DNA of 64,000 nt, taken from assembly GCF_014645895.1 (NCBI RefSeq), contig NZ_BMMP01000002.1, forward strand, positions 62,001 through 126,000, in the 5' to 3' direction. The position numbers and the translations under genes were made by a program. Every line of letters starts with the position of its first letter. Position 1 is the first letter of the stretch. Below are positions 1-9,277 of this stretch, piece by piece. This stretch comes from Streptomyces daqingensis. Its GTDB lineage: Bacteria; Actinomycetota; Actinomycetes; Streptomycetales; Streptomycetaceae. The notes under the pieces are model-generated. The model did no database searches. It was not told the origin of the DNA and saw only the letters and a list, made by a program, of their open reading frames with translations.

Positions 1-205
1 TGAGGGAGTTGGTGACGAGTTCGCTGACCAGGAGCGCGGCGTCGTCCGCGAGGCGCTCCAGCTTCCAGGCTTCTGAGCCCGCCGGGGGCGGGCCCTCGCT
101 GATGGCCGCGCGTACGAGGGTGCGGGCCCGGGCCGGTGCGAGCTGGCTCGCCGACAGCGCCGTCCGCGTGACGGGATCGCTGAGACCGGAGAACGGCAGT
201 CGCAC
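1..205 (-). CDS. ATP-binding regulatory protein, anti-sigma-factor (RsbW/SpoIIAB) type, 5' part only
   Basis: Only the first 68 codons are in the window; the gene continues past base 1. The minus strand reads from a GTG at 205 with AGGAG (212-216) six bases upstream. The visible protein ends in LLVSELVTNSL, the N-box helix of the HATPase_c_2 kinases that act as anti-sigma factors or serine kinases in Streptomyces. Members of this family are usually 130-160 aa cytoplasmic proteins, so roughly half is missing. It is divergent from the giant histidine kinase and may share its regulatory region. The ATPase family is fairly sure from the N-box; the partner sigma factor cannot be told. Confidence 0.8.
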   Translation of the reverse strand, partial: MRLPFSGLSDPVTRTALSASQLAPARARTLVRAAISEGPPPAGSEAWKLERLADDAALLVSELVTNSL

Positions 206-244
206 GGGTATCTCCTGACTCGGATCAGAAAGCACCAAAGCCAC

Positions 245-250
245 TACAAT
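245..250 (+). promoter_or_regulatory. -10-like hexamer upstream of the multi-HAMP kinase
   Basis: TACAAT lies 43 bases before the kinase start in the 87-base divergent spacer. No good -35 hexamer is visible at 16-18 bases upstream, so the promoter is tentative. Confidence 0.3.
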
Positions 251-292
251 AGGATAAAGGCCATACTTCCTGGTCGCTGGGAATGAGGTGCC

Positions 293-3200
293 ATGGACGA
301 CCCGCTGGGGCAGTCGGTGCGCACGGCCGATCTGCGTCCACTGCTGGGAGCGCTCCGGTCGCTGTCGGACGGGGATTTCTCCGTCAGGGCAGCGACCGAG
401 GCGGACGGGATACTGGGCGAGATCGCCGGAGTGTTCAACCAGATAGCTGCCCGCAACGAACATCTCTCCTCCGAGCTGCGGCGGGTCCGCGACGGAGTGT
501 CCAAGCAGGGGGCTCTCGACGAGCGGATCACGGCGAGTCCCGGCGCGGGAGGCTGGGCGACCAACGTCGACGACGCGAACCACGTGATCGAGGCGCTCGC
601 GGCCCCGGTCACCAAGGCCACGCGCGTCCTGGAGGCCGTCGCCGACGGCGACCTCACCCAGCACATCGATCTGCGCGACGGTCACCGCCTCGAAGGGGAC
701 CTCGGTCGCCTGGGGAACGGGCTGAACCGGCTCGTCGACCAGCTGTCCATGTTCACCGGCGAGGTGACGAGAGTCGCCCGCGAGGTCGGCACCGAGGGCC
801 GCCTGGGCGGCAGGGCCGACGTGGGGGCGCTCTCGGGAGACTGGCGGCACGTGACCGAGGCCGTCAACACGATGACGGAGCGGCTGACCGGTCAGGTACG
901 GGACATCGCCGGGGTGACCACGGCGGTCGCCCGCGGTGATCTCACGCAGAAGGTGACGGCCGAGACCGCCGGCGAGCTGCAGGACCTGAAGCTCACCGTG
1001 AACACGATGGTCGACCAGCTCTCCGCCTTCGCCGACGAGGTCACCCGCGTCGCCCGCGAGGTCGGCACCGAGGGCAACCTCGGCGGCCAGGCCGAGGTGA
1101 GGGGCCTGTCGGGGGCGTGGAAGAACCTGACGGACAACGTCAACACGATGGCGTCCAACCTGACTTCGCAGGTACGCAACATCGCCCAGGTCTCGGCGGC
1201 CGTGGCGCAGGGCGACCTCAGCCAGAAGATCACCGTCGACGCCAAGGGCGAGATCCTCCAGCTGATGAGCAACGTCAACAGCACGGTCGACCAGCTCTCC
1301 GCCTTCGCCGACGAGGTCACCCGCGTCGCCCGCGAGGTCGGCACCGAGGGCAACCTCGGCGGCCAGGCCGAGGTCAAGGGCGTCTCGGGCGTGTGGCGCG
1401 ACCTGACCGACAACGTCAACCTCATGGCGTCGAACCTGACTTCGCAGGTGCGCAGCATCGCGCAGGTCGCCACAGCCGTCGCCGAGGGCGACCTCAGCCA
1501 GAAGATCACCGTCGACGCCAAGGGCGAGATCCTTCAGCTGAAGACGACGCTCAACACGATGGTCGACCAGCTCTCCGCCTTCGCCGACGAGGTCACCCGC
1601 GTCGCCCGCGAGGTCGGCACCGAGGGCAACCTCGGCAGGCAGGCTCAGGTGAGGGACGTCTCCGGCGTCTGGAAGGACCTCACCGACAGCGTCAACTCCA
1701 TGGCCCTGAACCTGACTTCGCAGGTACGCAACATCGCGCAGGTGACCACGGCCGTCGCCAACGGCGACCTGTCCAAGAAGATCGACGTCGACGCCCGCGG
1801 CGAGATCGCCGAACTCAAGGACACCGTCAACACGATGGTCCACCAGCTGCGGGCGTTCTCGGACGAGGTCACCCGTGTCTCCCGTGAGGTCGGCACCGAG
1901 GGCAACCTCGGCGGCCGGGCCCAGGTGCACGGTGTCTCCGGCGTCTGGAAGGACCTCACAGACAACGTCAACTTCATGGCGACGAACCTGACTTCGCAGG
2001 TACGCAACATCGCGCAGGTCGCCACCGCGGTCGCCAACGGCGACCTGTCCAAGAAGATCGACGTCGACGCCCGCGGGGAGTTCCTGGAGCTGAAGACGAC
2101 GCTCAACACGATGGTCGACACCCTCTCCTCCTTCTCCTCGGAGGTGACCCGTGTGGCCCGCGAGGTGGGCAGCGAGGGCCAGTTGGGAGGGCAGGCACGC
2201 GTCGAGGGCGTCTACGGCACCTGGAAGGGCCTGACGACCAGCGTCAACGAGCTCGCCTCCAACCTGACGAACCAGGTGCGCGCGATCGCCGAGGTCGCCA
2301 GCGCCGTCGCGCAGGGCGACATGTCCCGCACCATCTCCGTCGACGCCCGCGGCGAGGTCGCCGAACTCAAGGACAACGTCAACGTGATGGTCGGCAACCT
2401 GCGCGAGACCACACGCACCAAGGACTGGCTGGAGTCGAACCTGACCCGCATCGCCGGCCTCATGCAGGGGCACCGCGACCTGGTGGAGGTCGCCGACCTC
2501 ATCCTGCGGGAGCTGACGCCGCTGGTGAACGCGCAGGCCGGCGCCTTCTTCCTGGTCGGCCCCGGCGCCGCGCCCGGCGAGGAGCTGGAGTTCATCGCCG
2601 GGTACGGCACCAGGGGGCCCGGCGAGGCCGAGGCGCAGACCAGCGGCCCGATGCGCGGCCTGATCGCGCAGGCCGTCGAGGAGAAGAAACGCATCCTCAT
2701 CGAGGACGCTCCGCCGGATTACGTCCGGGTCGAGTCGGGCCTCGGCGCCGCGCCGGCGGCCAACATCCTCATCCTGCCGATCCTCTTCGAGGACCGCGCG
2801 CTCGGCGTCATCGAGGTCGCCTCGTTCAGCAAGTTCAACGACATCTACCTGACGTTCATCGACCAGTTCGTGCACACCATCGGCGTCTCGGTGAACACCA
2901 TCATCGCCAACGCCCGTACCGAGGTGCTGCTCTCGGAGTCGCAGCGGCTCACCAAGGAGCTGCGGCAGCGCTCCGAGGAGCTGCAGCGCACGAACGCCGA
3001 GCTGGAGGAGAAGGCGGCGCTGCTGGCCACGTCCTCGCAGTACAAGTCGGAGTTCCTGGCCAACATGTCGCACGAGCTGCGTACTCCGCTGAACTCGCTG
3101 CTCATACTGGCCCGGCTGCTCGCCGACAACCCCGACGGGCGGCTGTCCGACCAGGAGGTGGACTTCGCCAACACCATCTACCGCTCCGGCTCGGACCTGC

Positions 3201-4771
3201 TGCAGCTCATCAACGACATCCTCGACCTGTCGAAGGTCGAGGCGGGCCGCATGGACGTGCGCCCGAAGAAGCTGCCGCTGACCAAGCTCCTGGACTACGT
3301 GCACGCCACGTTCCGACCGATGACGATCGACCGGGGCCTTGCCTTCGAGATCGCGGTCGGCGAGAACGTTCCGCGCGAGCTGTTCTCCGACGAGCAGCGG
3401 CTGCAGCAGATCCTGCGCAACCTGCTGTCCAACGCGGTGAAGTTCACCCCGTCGGGAGGCATCGAACTGCGCGTGGAGCGCGTCACGACACGGGAGTTCG
3501 AGGAGGAGACGCTCCGCAAGGCGGATTCCGTGCTGGCGTTCTCCGTCAAGGACACCGGCAGCGGCATCCCCCCGGAGAAGCTGTCGGTGATCTTCGAGGC
3601 GTTCCAGCAGTCCGACGGCACCACGAACCGCAAGTACGGCGGCACCGGGCTGGGCCTCTCCATCAGCCGTGAGATCGCGGGACTGCTCGGCGGACGCATC
3701 GACGTCGAGAGCGAGGAGGGCGTGGGCTCCCGCTTCACCCTCTACGTCCCCGCCGTCTACCCCGGCAGCACCCCCTCCACCGAGCCGGGTCCCGCGTCGA
3801 TGGCGCGTACGGCCTCCGGCGATGCGACCACGGAAGCGCTCGGTGCTCCGCCCGTGCCGGCCGCTCTCCCGGAGCCCGCGCCCACCCCGCACGCGGAGCC
3901 CCCGGCCGACGGCGGGGCCCCCGCGGCCCCGTCCGCCGAACGCCCCGAGCGCGGCGCGGGCACCACGGCCGCAGCCTGGCCGGAGGCCACGCACACCGGG
4001 CCCCCCGCCCCGCCGGACAGCCCGCCGCGCCAGTCGGCCCCCGAAAGGCCGGTCGAGCCCGTCACCCCGGAGCGCGGCGCGCCCGCCGAGCCCCGCGAGC
4101 CCGGCGGCGGCGCACACGACGACACGTGGCCGGAGACGACGCAGCTCAAGCGGTGGCTCAGCGGGCCGCAGGGCCGGGTCCTGTCGGGCGCGAACGTGCT
4201 GATCGTCGACGACGACATCCGCAACGTCTTCGCCCTCACCCACGTGCTGGGACGGGTGGGGATCTCCGTGAAGTACGCGGAGAACGGCCGGGAGGGCCTG
4301 GACGTCCTGGACCGCTCCCCCGAGGTGTCGCTGGTCCTGATGGACATCATGATGCCGGAGATGAACGGCTACGAGGCGATCCGCACCATCCGCAACACTC
4401 CCCGGCTCGCGGGACTGCCCGTCATCGCCCTGACGGCGAAGGCCATGTCGGGCGACAGCCAGAAGGCCCTGGACAGCGGGGCCGACCTCTACGTCGCCAA
4501 GCCGGTGGAGGTGGACAAGCTGCTCGCCTCGATGTACGAGCTGCTCAACGCGCAGGACCGGCCCCAGGGCACCGAGGCCCCGCCCGGCGGCACGGCCTCG
4601 CCGGACGGCACGGCCTCGCCGGACGGCAGGGCCTCGCCGGACGGCAGGGCCTCGCCGGACGGCAGGGCCTCGCCGGACGGCAGGGCGTCGCCGGACGGGA
4701 GCGGACCGGCCCAGGACGGTTCCGGCCATCCCGCCGACGAGAACGCCGACCCGCCCGGGCGGACCTCATGA
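293..4771 (+). CDS. Multi-HAMP, GAF-containing hybrid sensor histidine kinase
   Basis: A 1492-aa soluble signalling protein without signal peptide or membrane helix. Residues 15-715 hold about eight HAMP-type units (GDF/GDL/GDM-S/T motifs) alternating with [13 protein letters not shown] segments, repeated about every 92 aa. A GAF domain follows (about 725-870), then a coiled coil (880-920), HisKA with phospho-acceptor H927 in [10 protein letters not shown], and HATPase_c with N, G1 (DTGSGIP) and G2 (GTGLGLS) boxes (1035-1150). A Pro/Ala-rich linker leads to a receiver domain (1300-1420) with phospho-acceptor D1351 in [11 protein letters not shown]. The tail is a six-copy [12 protein letters not shown] repeat. 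The layout resembles fungal group III (Nik1-type) kinases and streptomycete HAMP-array kinases. GAGG at 285-288 supports the ATG. Its stop overlaps the next response regulator, so both act in one phosphorelay. The stimulus is unknown. Confidence 0.93.
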   Translation: MDDPLGQSVRTADLRPLLGALRSLSDGDFSVRAATEADGILGEIAGVFNQIAARNEHLSSELRRVRDGVSKQGALDERITASPGAGGWATNVDDANHVIEALAAPVTKATRVLEAVADGDLTQHIDLRDGHRLEGDLGRLGNGLNRLVDQLSMFTGEVTRVAREVGTEGRLGGRADVGALSGDWRHVTEAVNTMTERLTGQVRDIAGVTTAVARGDLTQKVTAETAGELQDLKLTVNTMVDQLSAFADEVTRVAREVGTEGNLGGQAEVRGLSGAWKNLTDNVNTMASNLTSQVRNIAQVSAAVAQGDLSQKITVDAKGEILQLMSNVNSTVDQLSAFADEVTRVAREVGTEGNLGGQAEVKGVSGVWRDLTDNVNLMASNLTSQVRSIAQVATAVAEGDLSQKITVDAKGEILQLKTTLNTMVDQLSAFADEVTRVAREVGTEGNLGRQAQVRDVSGVWKDLTDSVNSMALNLTSQVRNIAQVTTAVANGDLSKKIDVDARGEIAELKDTVNTMVHQLRAFSDEVTRVSREVGTEGNLGGRAQVHGVSGVWKDLTDNVNFMATNLTSQVRNIAQVATAVANGDLSKKIDVDARGEFLELKTTLNTMVDTLSSFSSEVTRVAREVGSEGQLGGQARVEGVYGTWKGLTTSVNELASNLTNQVRAIAEVASAVAQGDMSRTISVDARGEVAELKDNVNVMVGNLRETTRTKDWLESNLTRIAGLMQGHRDLVEVADLILRELTPLVNAQAGAFFLVGPGAAPGEELEFIAGYGTRGPGEAEAQTSGPMRGLIAQAVEEKKRILIEDAPPDYVRVESGLGAAPAANILILPILFEDRALGVIEVASFSKFNDIYLTFIDQFVHTIGVSVNTIIANARTEVLLSESQRLTKELRQRSEELQRTNAELEEKAALLATSSQYKSEFLANMSHELRTPLNSLLILARLLADNPDGRLSDQEVDFANTIYRSGSDLLQLINDILDLSKVEAGRMDVRPKKLPLTKLLDYVHATFRPMTIDRGLAFEIAVGENVPRELFSDEQRLQQILRNLLSNAVKFTPSGGIELRVERVTTREFEEETLRKADSVLAFSVKDTGSGIPPEKLSVIFEAFQQSDGTTNRKYGGTGLGLSISREIAGLLGGRIDVESEEGVGSRFTLYVPAVYPGSTPSTEPGPASMARTASGDATTEALGAPPVPAALPEPAPTPHAEPPADGGAPAAPSAERPERGAGTTAAAWPEATHTGPPAPPDSPPRQSAPERPVEPVTPERGAPAEPREPGGGAHDDTWPETTQLKRWLSGPQGRVLSGANVLIVDDDIRNVFALTHVLGRVGISVKYAENGREGLDVLDRSPEVSLVLMDIMMPEMNGYEAIRTIRNTPRLAGLPVIALTAKAMSGDSQKALDSGADLYVAKPVEVDKLLASMYELLNAQDRPQGTEAPPGGTASPDGTASPDGRASPDGRASPDGRASPDGRASPDGSGPAQDGSGHPADENADPPGRTS
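985..2120 (+). repeat. 276-bp tandem repeats encoding HAMP units
   Basis: The HAMP units are repetitive at DNA level too. The stretch starting gaccagctctccgccttc recurs at about 1013, 1289 and 1565, exactly 276 bases apart, with tens of bases identical over each junction. More diverged copies follow at 1840 and 2116. Near-identity at synonymous positions points to recent duplication or gene conversion. Confidence 0.85.
4592..4699 (+). repeat. Six-copy 18-bp in-frame minisatellite
   Basis: Six consecutive 18-base units encode TASPDG (twice) then RASPDG (four times) in the kinase C-terminal tail. Copy number is likely to vary between strains by slippage without breaking the frame. Confidence 0.9.
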
Positions 4772-5463
4772 GCACCCCCACGCCGGACAGGTCGAGCATC
4801 CTCATCGTCGACGACATGCAGGAGAACCTCGTCGCCCTGGAGGCCGTGCTGGGACCTCTGGACCAGCAGCTGGTCACCGCCCGGTCCGGCGAGGACGCGC
4901 TCAAGGCGATGCTGCGGCAGGACTTCGCGGTCGTCCTGCTGGACGTCCTGATGCCCGGCATGGACGGCTTCGAGACGGCCAGCAACATCAAGCGCCTCGA
5001 CCAGACCAAGGACGTTCCGATCATCCTGCTGACCGGCACCGACGTCGACGCCGACTACGCCTACCGCGGATACGCCCTGGGCGCCGCGGACTTCCTCTCC
5101 AAGCCCATCGACCCCTGGGTGCTGCGCACCAAGGTCAACGTGTTCCTGGACCTCGACCGCAAGAACCGGCAACTCGCCGTCCAGGCCGAGCAGTTGCGCC
5201 GTCTTCTGGTCGCCGAGCAGGCTCCGGGAAGGAGCGGCGGGCCGGCGGCGGAAGGCCCGCTGGAGGGCACCGCCGGCGGGAACGGCCGCATGGGAGCCGG
5301 CACGGGCGGTGCGGAACGCCTCGCGGAGATCACCGAGAAGCTCACGGAGATCGAGGTGCTGGTGCGCGACTCGCAGCATCCCGACAAGACCGGACTCGCG
5401 GACCGTATCGCCGAGTTGGAGGCCGCGGTCCGCGCCCTCAGCTCGGGAGAGGGCGGGGCGTAG
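4768..5463 (+). CDS. Response regulator with coiled-coil C-terminus
   Basis: 231 aa. The ATG overlaps the kinase stop (ATGA), so translation is coupled. Residues 10-125 form a receiver domain: acidic pair D15-D16, phospho-acceptor D59 in LLDVLMPGMDG, conserved T in LLTGT, and the lysine in LSKP. The C-terminal 100 residues have no DNA-binding or enzymatic domain; they contain heptad-like helices (DRKNRQLAVQAEQLRRLL and ITEKLTEIEVLV) split by a Gly-rich linker. It is probably a phosphorelay intermediate or protein-interaction output for the upstream hybrid kinase rather than a transcription factor. Confidence 0.9.
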   Translation: MSTPTPDRSSILIVDDMQENLVALEAVLGPLDQQLVTARSGEDALKAMLRQDFAVVLLDVLMPGMDGFETASNIKRLDQTKDVPIILLTGTDVDADYAYRGYALGAADFLSKPIDPWVLRTKVNVFLDLDRKNRQLAVQAEQLRRLLVAEQAPGRSGGPAAEGPLEGTAGGNGRMGAGTGGAERLAEITEKLTEIEVLVRDSQHPDKTGLADRIAELEAAVRALSSGEGGA

Positions 5464-5477
5464 CTCCTCCGCCCCGC
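5453..5477. terminator. Weak hairpin between convergent genes
   Basis: GCGGGGCG (5453-5460) pairs with CGCCCCGC (5470-5477) across a 9-base loop that includes the stop codon of the response regulator. There is no T-run, so this is a possible terminator only. Confidence 0.35.
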
Positions 5478-5489
5478 TCCTCCCGGGTC

Positions 5490-5708
5490 TCAGCGGTCCC
5501 GCAGATAGACGTCCGTCGACGCGGTCGCCATGTCGCGCCCCGCACAGGCCCGCCTGCGCGCCTCACGCACTCCGGCACTCGCCGCCGACTCGATGCGCAG
5601 GCCCTCCGCGCTCGTTTCGCCCCGCCGCCGCTCGCGGCGCACGAGGACGGCCGTCAGCCAGGCGATCACGCACACCGTCACGGCCGCCACCGCGATGACA
5701 GTCACCAT
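5490..5708 (-). CDS. Small single-pass membrane protein, unknown
   Basis: 72 aa if it starts at the ATG at 5708, which follows a GGGGGG purine run; the frame stays open upstream to 5741. Residues 2-24 are one hydrophobic helix (VTVIAVAAVTVCVIAWLTAV) followed by RRERRR, the positive-inside signature of an N-out/C-in anchor. A charged cytoplasmic tail of about 45 residues follows. No family is recognised. It lies downstream of and on the same strand as the debranching-enzyme gene, 76 bases away, so could be its distal operon partner, but no functional link is evident. Confidence 0.55.
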   Translation of the reverse strand: MVTVIAVAAVTVCVIAWLTAVLVRRERRRGETSAEGLRIESAASAGVREARRRACAGRDMATASTDVYLRDR

Positions 5709-5784
5709 GGGTCCCCCCGGAACCATCGACCAGGGGGCCATTTTCAGGCATCCCGCCCTTTCCGGGCCAGACGGTTTCCGGCCT

Positions 5785-7983
5785 TCAGCGTGACGCCGGG
5801 CCGTCCGGCGTGACCGTCACGCCCGTCAGACCCGACACGGCCGGGGTCCCCGCGGCGTCCACCTCCACCCCGAACCGCCGCTCGCCCAGCCGCAGGCCGC
5901 GAGCCCGCAGCGGCCGGTAGGCGGCGGACATCTCGGGGCGCACGGTGAGCCGTCCCGCCGGGGCGTCCGCCTCCAGCCCGAGGACCGCCTGAAGCACCGC
6001 CACGACGGAAGCCGCTGCCCACGCCTGCGGACGGCAGGCCGCAGGGTAGGGCGCCGGACGCGCGTCGAGCGCGGTCCCGTGGCCGGCGAACAGCTCGGGC
6101 AGCCTTCCGTCGAAGGAGACGGACGCGCGGACCAGTCCCGCGGCGAGCGACTCGGCGGCGGCGTGGTGACCCGCTCGTGAGAGGCCCTGCACGGCCGTCG
6201 CCGTGTCGTGCGGCCAGACCGTCCCGATGTGGTAGCCCAGCGGGCTGTAGCCGCCGGAGCCCTCCGCGAGGGTGCGCAGGCCGAAGCCGGAGTCGAGCTC
6301 CGGCCCGGCGAGCCGCTCCGCCACGAGACGGCTCTCGTGCTCGTCGAGGAGTCCGGTGCCGAGGAGGTGGCCCATGTTGGACGTGACCGCGTCCAGGGGC
6401 TGCTTGTCGCTCCCCAACGCGATGGCCGGGTACGGGCCTTGGGCGTCCTCCACCCAGAAGCGGTCGCGGAAGCGGGACTTGAGGCTCGCCGCCCATTCCT
6501 CCCAGCGGTCGGCGTCCGGGCGGCCGAAGGCCCGCAGCAGCGCGGCCCCGCCGAGGGCGGCCTCGTGCGCGTACGCCTGCACCTCGCACAGCGCCACGGG
6601 GGGCTCGGCGAGCCGGCCGTCGCTGTGGCGTACGGCGTCGCCCGAGTCCTTCCAGCCCTGGTTGGACAGTCCGCGGCCGGTGCTGTCGACGTACTCGAGG
6701 AAGCCGTCGCCGTCCGCGTCGCCGTGGCTCTCCATCCACCGCAGCGCCGACTCCGCGTGGGGCAGGAGGCGTTCGACCTCCTCGGCTGGCATGCCCCAGC
6801 GCCAGGCGTCGTGCAGCAGCGTCACCCACAGCGGGGTGGCGTCCACCGTGCCGTAGTAGCAGGGCGGCAGGGCGATCTCGTCGCTCACCCGGAGCCCGTC
6901 GCGGCGTACCTCGTGGAGGATCTTGCCGGGCTGCTCCTCCGTCGGCGGGTCGGTCCTGGTGCCCTGGCGGCGGGCGAGGGTGCGCAGAGTGCCGGCGGCG
7001 AGATCCGTACCGAGCGGCAGCAGCATGCGGGCGGCGATGAGGGAGTCGCGGCCGAAGAGCGTCAGGAACCAGGGGGCGCCTGCCGCGAGGAAGGTGTCGT
7101 CGGCGTCGAGGGGGTCCGCGAGCAGCAGCGACCCCAGGTCGGAGCAGGAGCGGGCGAACCAGTGGTCGAGGCCGCGGTCAGCCGAGTCGAGGCCCGCGTC
7201 GGCGGCGAGGGCAGCACGGGCCGCGGGCGGCGCCGGACGGAAGGCCGCGCCCCTCTCGTCCTCGACGGTGCAGCGCAGGGTCGCCGTCCAGCGTCCGCCG
7301 GCGGCCAGTTCGACGCGGTAGCTCAACTCGCCGGTGACGCCGCCGGAACCGGAACCGCCGCCGGGGCCGGAGCCGCCGGCCCGGTCCGCTCCGGGAGCCG
7401 TGGCGGGGACGCTGCGTACGTCGTCCGGCGCGGGCTCGGCGGCCAGCCGTACGGTCAGCTCCTCGTCGGCCCATATGAGGCCGTCGCGCTGCCGTTCCGG
7501 GGAGACGTCACGCGTGGGACGCCCGCCCTTGACCGTCTCCAGGGAGGCCAGGTCGCTCGCCGCGCGCACCGTCAACTGCACGCTCGTGGAGGTGCGTCCG
7601 GCGTTCACTACGATGAGCGTCTCCACCAACTCGCCGGCTTCGACCCGGCGTTGGCGTTCCAGCGTGACCGCCGGGTCGGGGCTGTGCTCGGCGAGACCGC
7701 GCAGGACCGAGCGGAAGGAGGCGCTGTCGGCGGTGTCGGGACCGCCGCTGATGGGGGCGTTGGGCACGCCCTCCGCGACGACGGTCAGCCGGGCGAGGCC
7801 CCGGCGGTCGCCGTGGTAGAAGCCGTCCGGGCCTCCGGCGAGCTGCCCGTCCGGCCGGGAGACGGCCATGCTGGGCGCGCAGATCGTGAGGCAGGCGTCG
7901 TGCAGGAACGGCTGGAGTTCCACCGGAGCGGCGGACGTGCTCGCGGTACCTGTGCCGTCGTGAGTCTTGACAGTTGTCTCCAC
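5785..7983 (-). CDS. Glycogen debranching / amylo-alpha-1,6-glucosidase family protein
   Basis: 732 aa from a GTG at 7983 with AGAGG nine bases upstream. Residues 25-215 match the beta-sandwich N-terminal domain of bacterial debranching-type proteins (FYHGDRRGL, LERQRRVEAGEL). Residues about 270-680 are the (alpha/alpha)6 barrel, with FLTLFGRDSL, DGFLEYVDSTGRGLSNQGWKDS and GYHIGTVWPHDTA typical of the family. There is no signal peptide, so it acts in the cytoplasm, probably on alpha-1,6 branches of glycogen or imported malto-oligosaccharides. It is divergent from a LacI regulator and a sugar ABC importer, which suggests it processes the imported sugar. A Gly/Pro-rich low-complexity insert lies near residues 205-220. 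Exact substrate unproven. Confidence 0.88.
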   Translation of the reverse strand: METTVKTHDGTGTASTSAAPVELQPFLHDACLTICAPSMAVSRPDGQLAGGPDGFYHGDRRGLARLTVVAEGVPNAPISGGPDTADSASFRSVLRGLAEHSPDPAVTLERQRRVEAGELVETLIVVNAGRTSTSVQLTVRAASDLASLETVKGGRPTRDVSPERQRDGLIWADEELTVRLAAEPAPDDVRSVPATAPGADRAGGSGPGGGSGSGGVTGELSYRVELAAGGRWTATLRCTVEDERGAAFRPAPPAARAALAADAGLDSADRGLDHWFARSCSDLGSLLLADPLDADDTFLAAGAPWFLTLFGRDSLIAARMLLPLGTDLAAGTLRTLARRQGTRTDPPTEEQPGKILHEVRRDGLRVSDEIALPPCYYGTVDATPLWVTLLHDAWRWGMPAEEVERLLPHAESALRWMESHGDADGDGFLEYVDSTGRGLSNQGWKDSGDAVRHSDGRLAEPPVALCEVQAYAHEAALGGAALLRAFGRPDADRWEEWAASLKSRFRDRFWVEDAQGPYPAIALGSDKQPLDAVTSNMGHLLGTGLLDEHESRLVAERLAGPELDSGFGLRTLAEGSGGYSPLGYHIGTVWPHDTATAVQGLSRAGHHAAAESLAAGLVRASVSFDGRLPELFAGHGTALDARPAPYPAACRPQAWAAASVVAVLQAVLGLEADAPAGRLTVRPEMSAAYRPLRARGLRLGERRFGVEVDAAGTPAVSGLTGVTVTPDGPASR

Positions 7984-8004
7984 GTGGGCGCAACCTCTCA
8001 GCCA

Positions 8005-8018
8005 TTGGATCGATCAAA
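8005..8018. promoter_or_regulatory. Candidate LacI-family operator
   Basis: TTGGATCGATCAAA is a 14-base near-perfect palindrome (TTnGATCGATCnAA, one mismatched pair) in the divergent spacer between the debranching gene start (7983) and the lacI-type start (8111). LacI-family operators are even palindromes with a central CG, which this fits. The region around it is unusually AT-rich. Confidence 0.55.
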
Positions 8019-8110
8019 ACGACCATAGCAAAGAGGTCAAGGCCCCAATTTGCCCGCTTTGCGCGGTAGATCGACCGCCTTTACCAGCCATCGCTCCCGG
8101 GAGCCCGTCC

Positions 8111-9205
8111 ATGCCGTCACCTTCCGTCCCGACGCCGCCCGCCCCGCGCCAGGGCCCTGGCGGCGAGGAGGGCACGCCCCCGGCACCGGGCGCGGCCAAG
8201 GGCTCGGTGACGATGGCGATGGTCGCCCGCCGGGCGGGCGTCTCCACGCAGACCGTCTCCAACGCCCTCAACACCCCGGAGCTGCTGCGGCCGGAGACGC
8301 TGGAACGCGTCCGCCGCGCGGTCGACGAGATGGGCTATCGCCCGCACCGCGCCGCCCGCTCGCTGCGTACCCGCGCCAGCAGGCTCATCGGCTTCGGCAT
8401 CGAGCCGGCCGGCCCGGGCAACATGGTGCTCGACCGGTTCCTGCACGCGCTGTCGGAGACGGCAGACGCGGCCGGCTACCGGCTGCTGCTGTTCGCCGCC
8501 GGCTCCGGGCAGCGCGAACTGGCCGCGTACGAGGAGCTGCTGGGCGAGCACGGCGTCGACGCCTTCGTCCTGAGCAACACCGCGCATGGCGACCCCCGTC
8601 AGGCATGGCTCGACGAACGGGGCATCCCCTTCGTCGCGTTCGGCCGGATGTGGTCCGAGCACGAAGTGGGCGACTGGGTCGACGTCGACGGCGCGGCCGG
8701 CACGAAGGCCGCCGTGGACCGGCTGGCCGCCGAGGGGCACCGGCACATCGGCTTCCTCGGCTGGCCTGCCGGGTCCGGCTCCGGTGACGACCGCGCCGAG
8801 GGCTGGCGGCGCGGCCTCCTCGCGCGCGGCCTGGAGCCCGAGCACCGGGCGGAGAGCGTCGAGGACGTCGGCGCCGCCGCCCGGGCGGTGGCGCCGCTGC
8901 TCGACGCGGGCGTGACGGCGGTGGTCGCCGCCAGCGACACGCTCGCGCTGGGCTGCTACCGCGCGGTCGGCAACGCGGGCGGCACGCCCGGGCGCGAGGT
9001 GTCCGTCGTCGGGTTCGACGACTCCCCGGTGGCCTCGCTCCTCTCCCCCGCCCTCGCCAGCGTCGCGCAGCCCCTCGGCGACGTGGGCCGGGAGGCGATG
9101 CGCCTGCTGCTGGCCCGCATGGCCGAACCCGCCAAACCTCCCGAGCGGGTGCTGCTGCCGCCCGCGCTGGTCGTACGAGCAAGCCTCGGCGCCGCCTCCG
9201 GCTGA
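8111..9205 (+). CDS. LacI family transcriptional regulator
   Basis: 364 aa from ATG 8111, preceded by GGGAG. A Pro/Gly-rich N-terminal extension of about 35 residues leads to the LacI helix-turn-helix (MAMVARRAGVSTQTVSNALN, about 37-56) and hinge helix (YRPHRAARSLRTRASRLIGF). The rest is a periplasmic-binding-like effector domain (GVDAFVLSNT, HRHIGFLGWP, AVVAASDTLALGCYRA, VVGFDDSP). It sits between a divergent debranching enzyme and a downstream sugar ABC importer, so it most likely represses both until a sugar ligand binds. A palindrome at 8005-8018 is the candidate operator. The frame is open further upstream, but the chosen ATG has the better ribosome site. Confidence 0.92.
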   Translation: MPSPSVPTPPAPRQGPGGEEGTPPAPGAAKGSVTMAMVARRAGVSTQTVSNALNTPELLRPETLERVRRAVDEMGYRPHRAARSLRTRASRLIGFGIEPAGPGNMVLDRFLHALSETADAAGYRLLLFAAGSGQRELAAYEELLGEHGVDAFVLSNTAHGDPRQAWLDERGIPFVAFGRMWSEHEVGDWVDVDGAAGTKAAVDRLAAEGHRHIGFLGWPAGSGSGDDRAEGWRRGLLARGLEPEHRAESVEDVGAAARAVAPLLDAGVTAVVAASDTLALGCYRAVGNAGGTPGREVSVVGFDDSPVASLLSPALASVAQPLGDVGREAMRLLLARMAEPAKPPERVLLPPALVVRASLGAASG

Positions 9206-9277
9206 TCCCCGCCGCGCGCGGCGCACCCGTCACCGCACCACCTCGAATCTCCCTATCGACTCCCCCAGGAGGCCCGC

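Noticed and set aside
9-218. Plus-strand open frame at the window start
   Set aside because: The minus strand of the same bases encodes the N-box of an anti-sigma ATPase with a good start and ribosome site.
3757-4350. Minus-strand open frame in the kinase linker
   Set aside because: Antisense of a Pro/Ala-rich linker; shadow composition.
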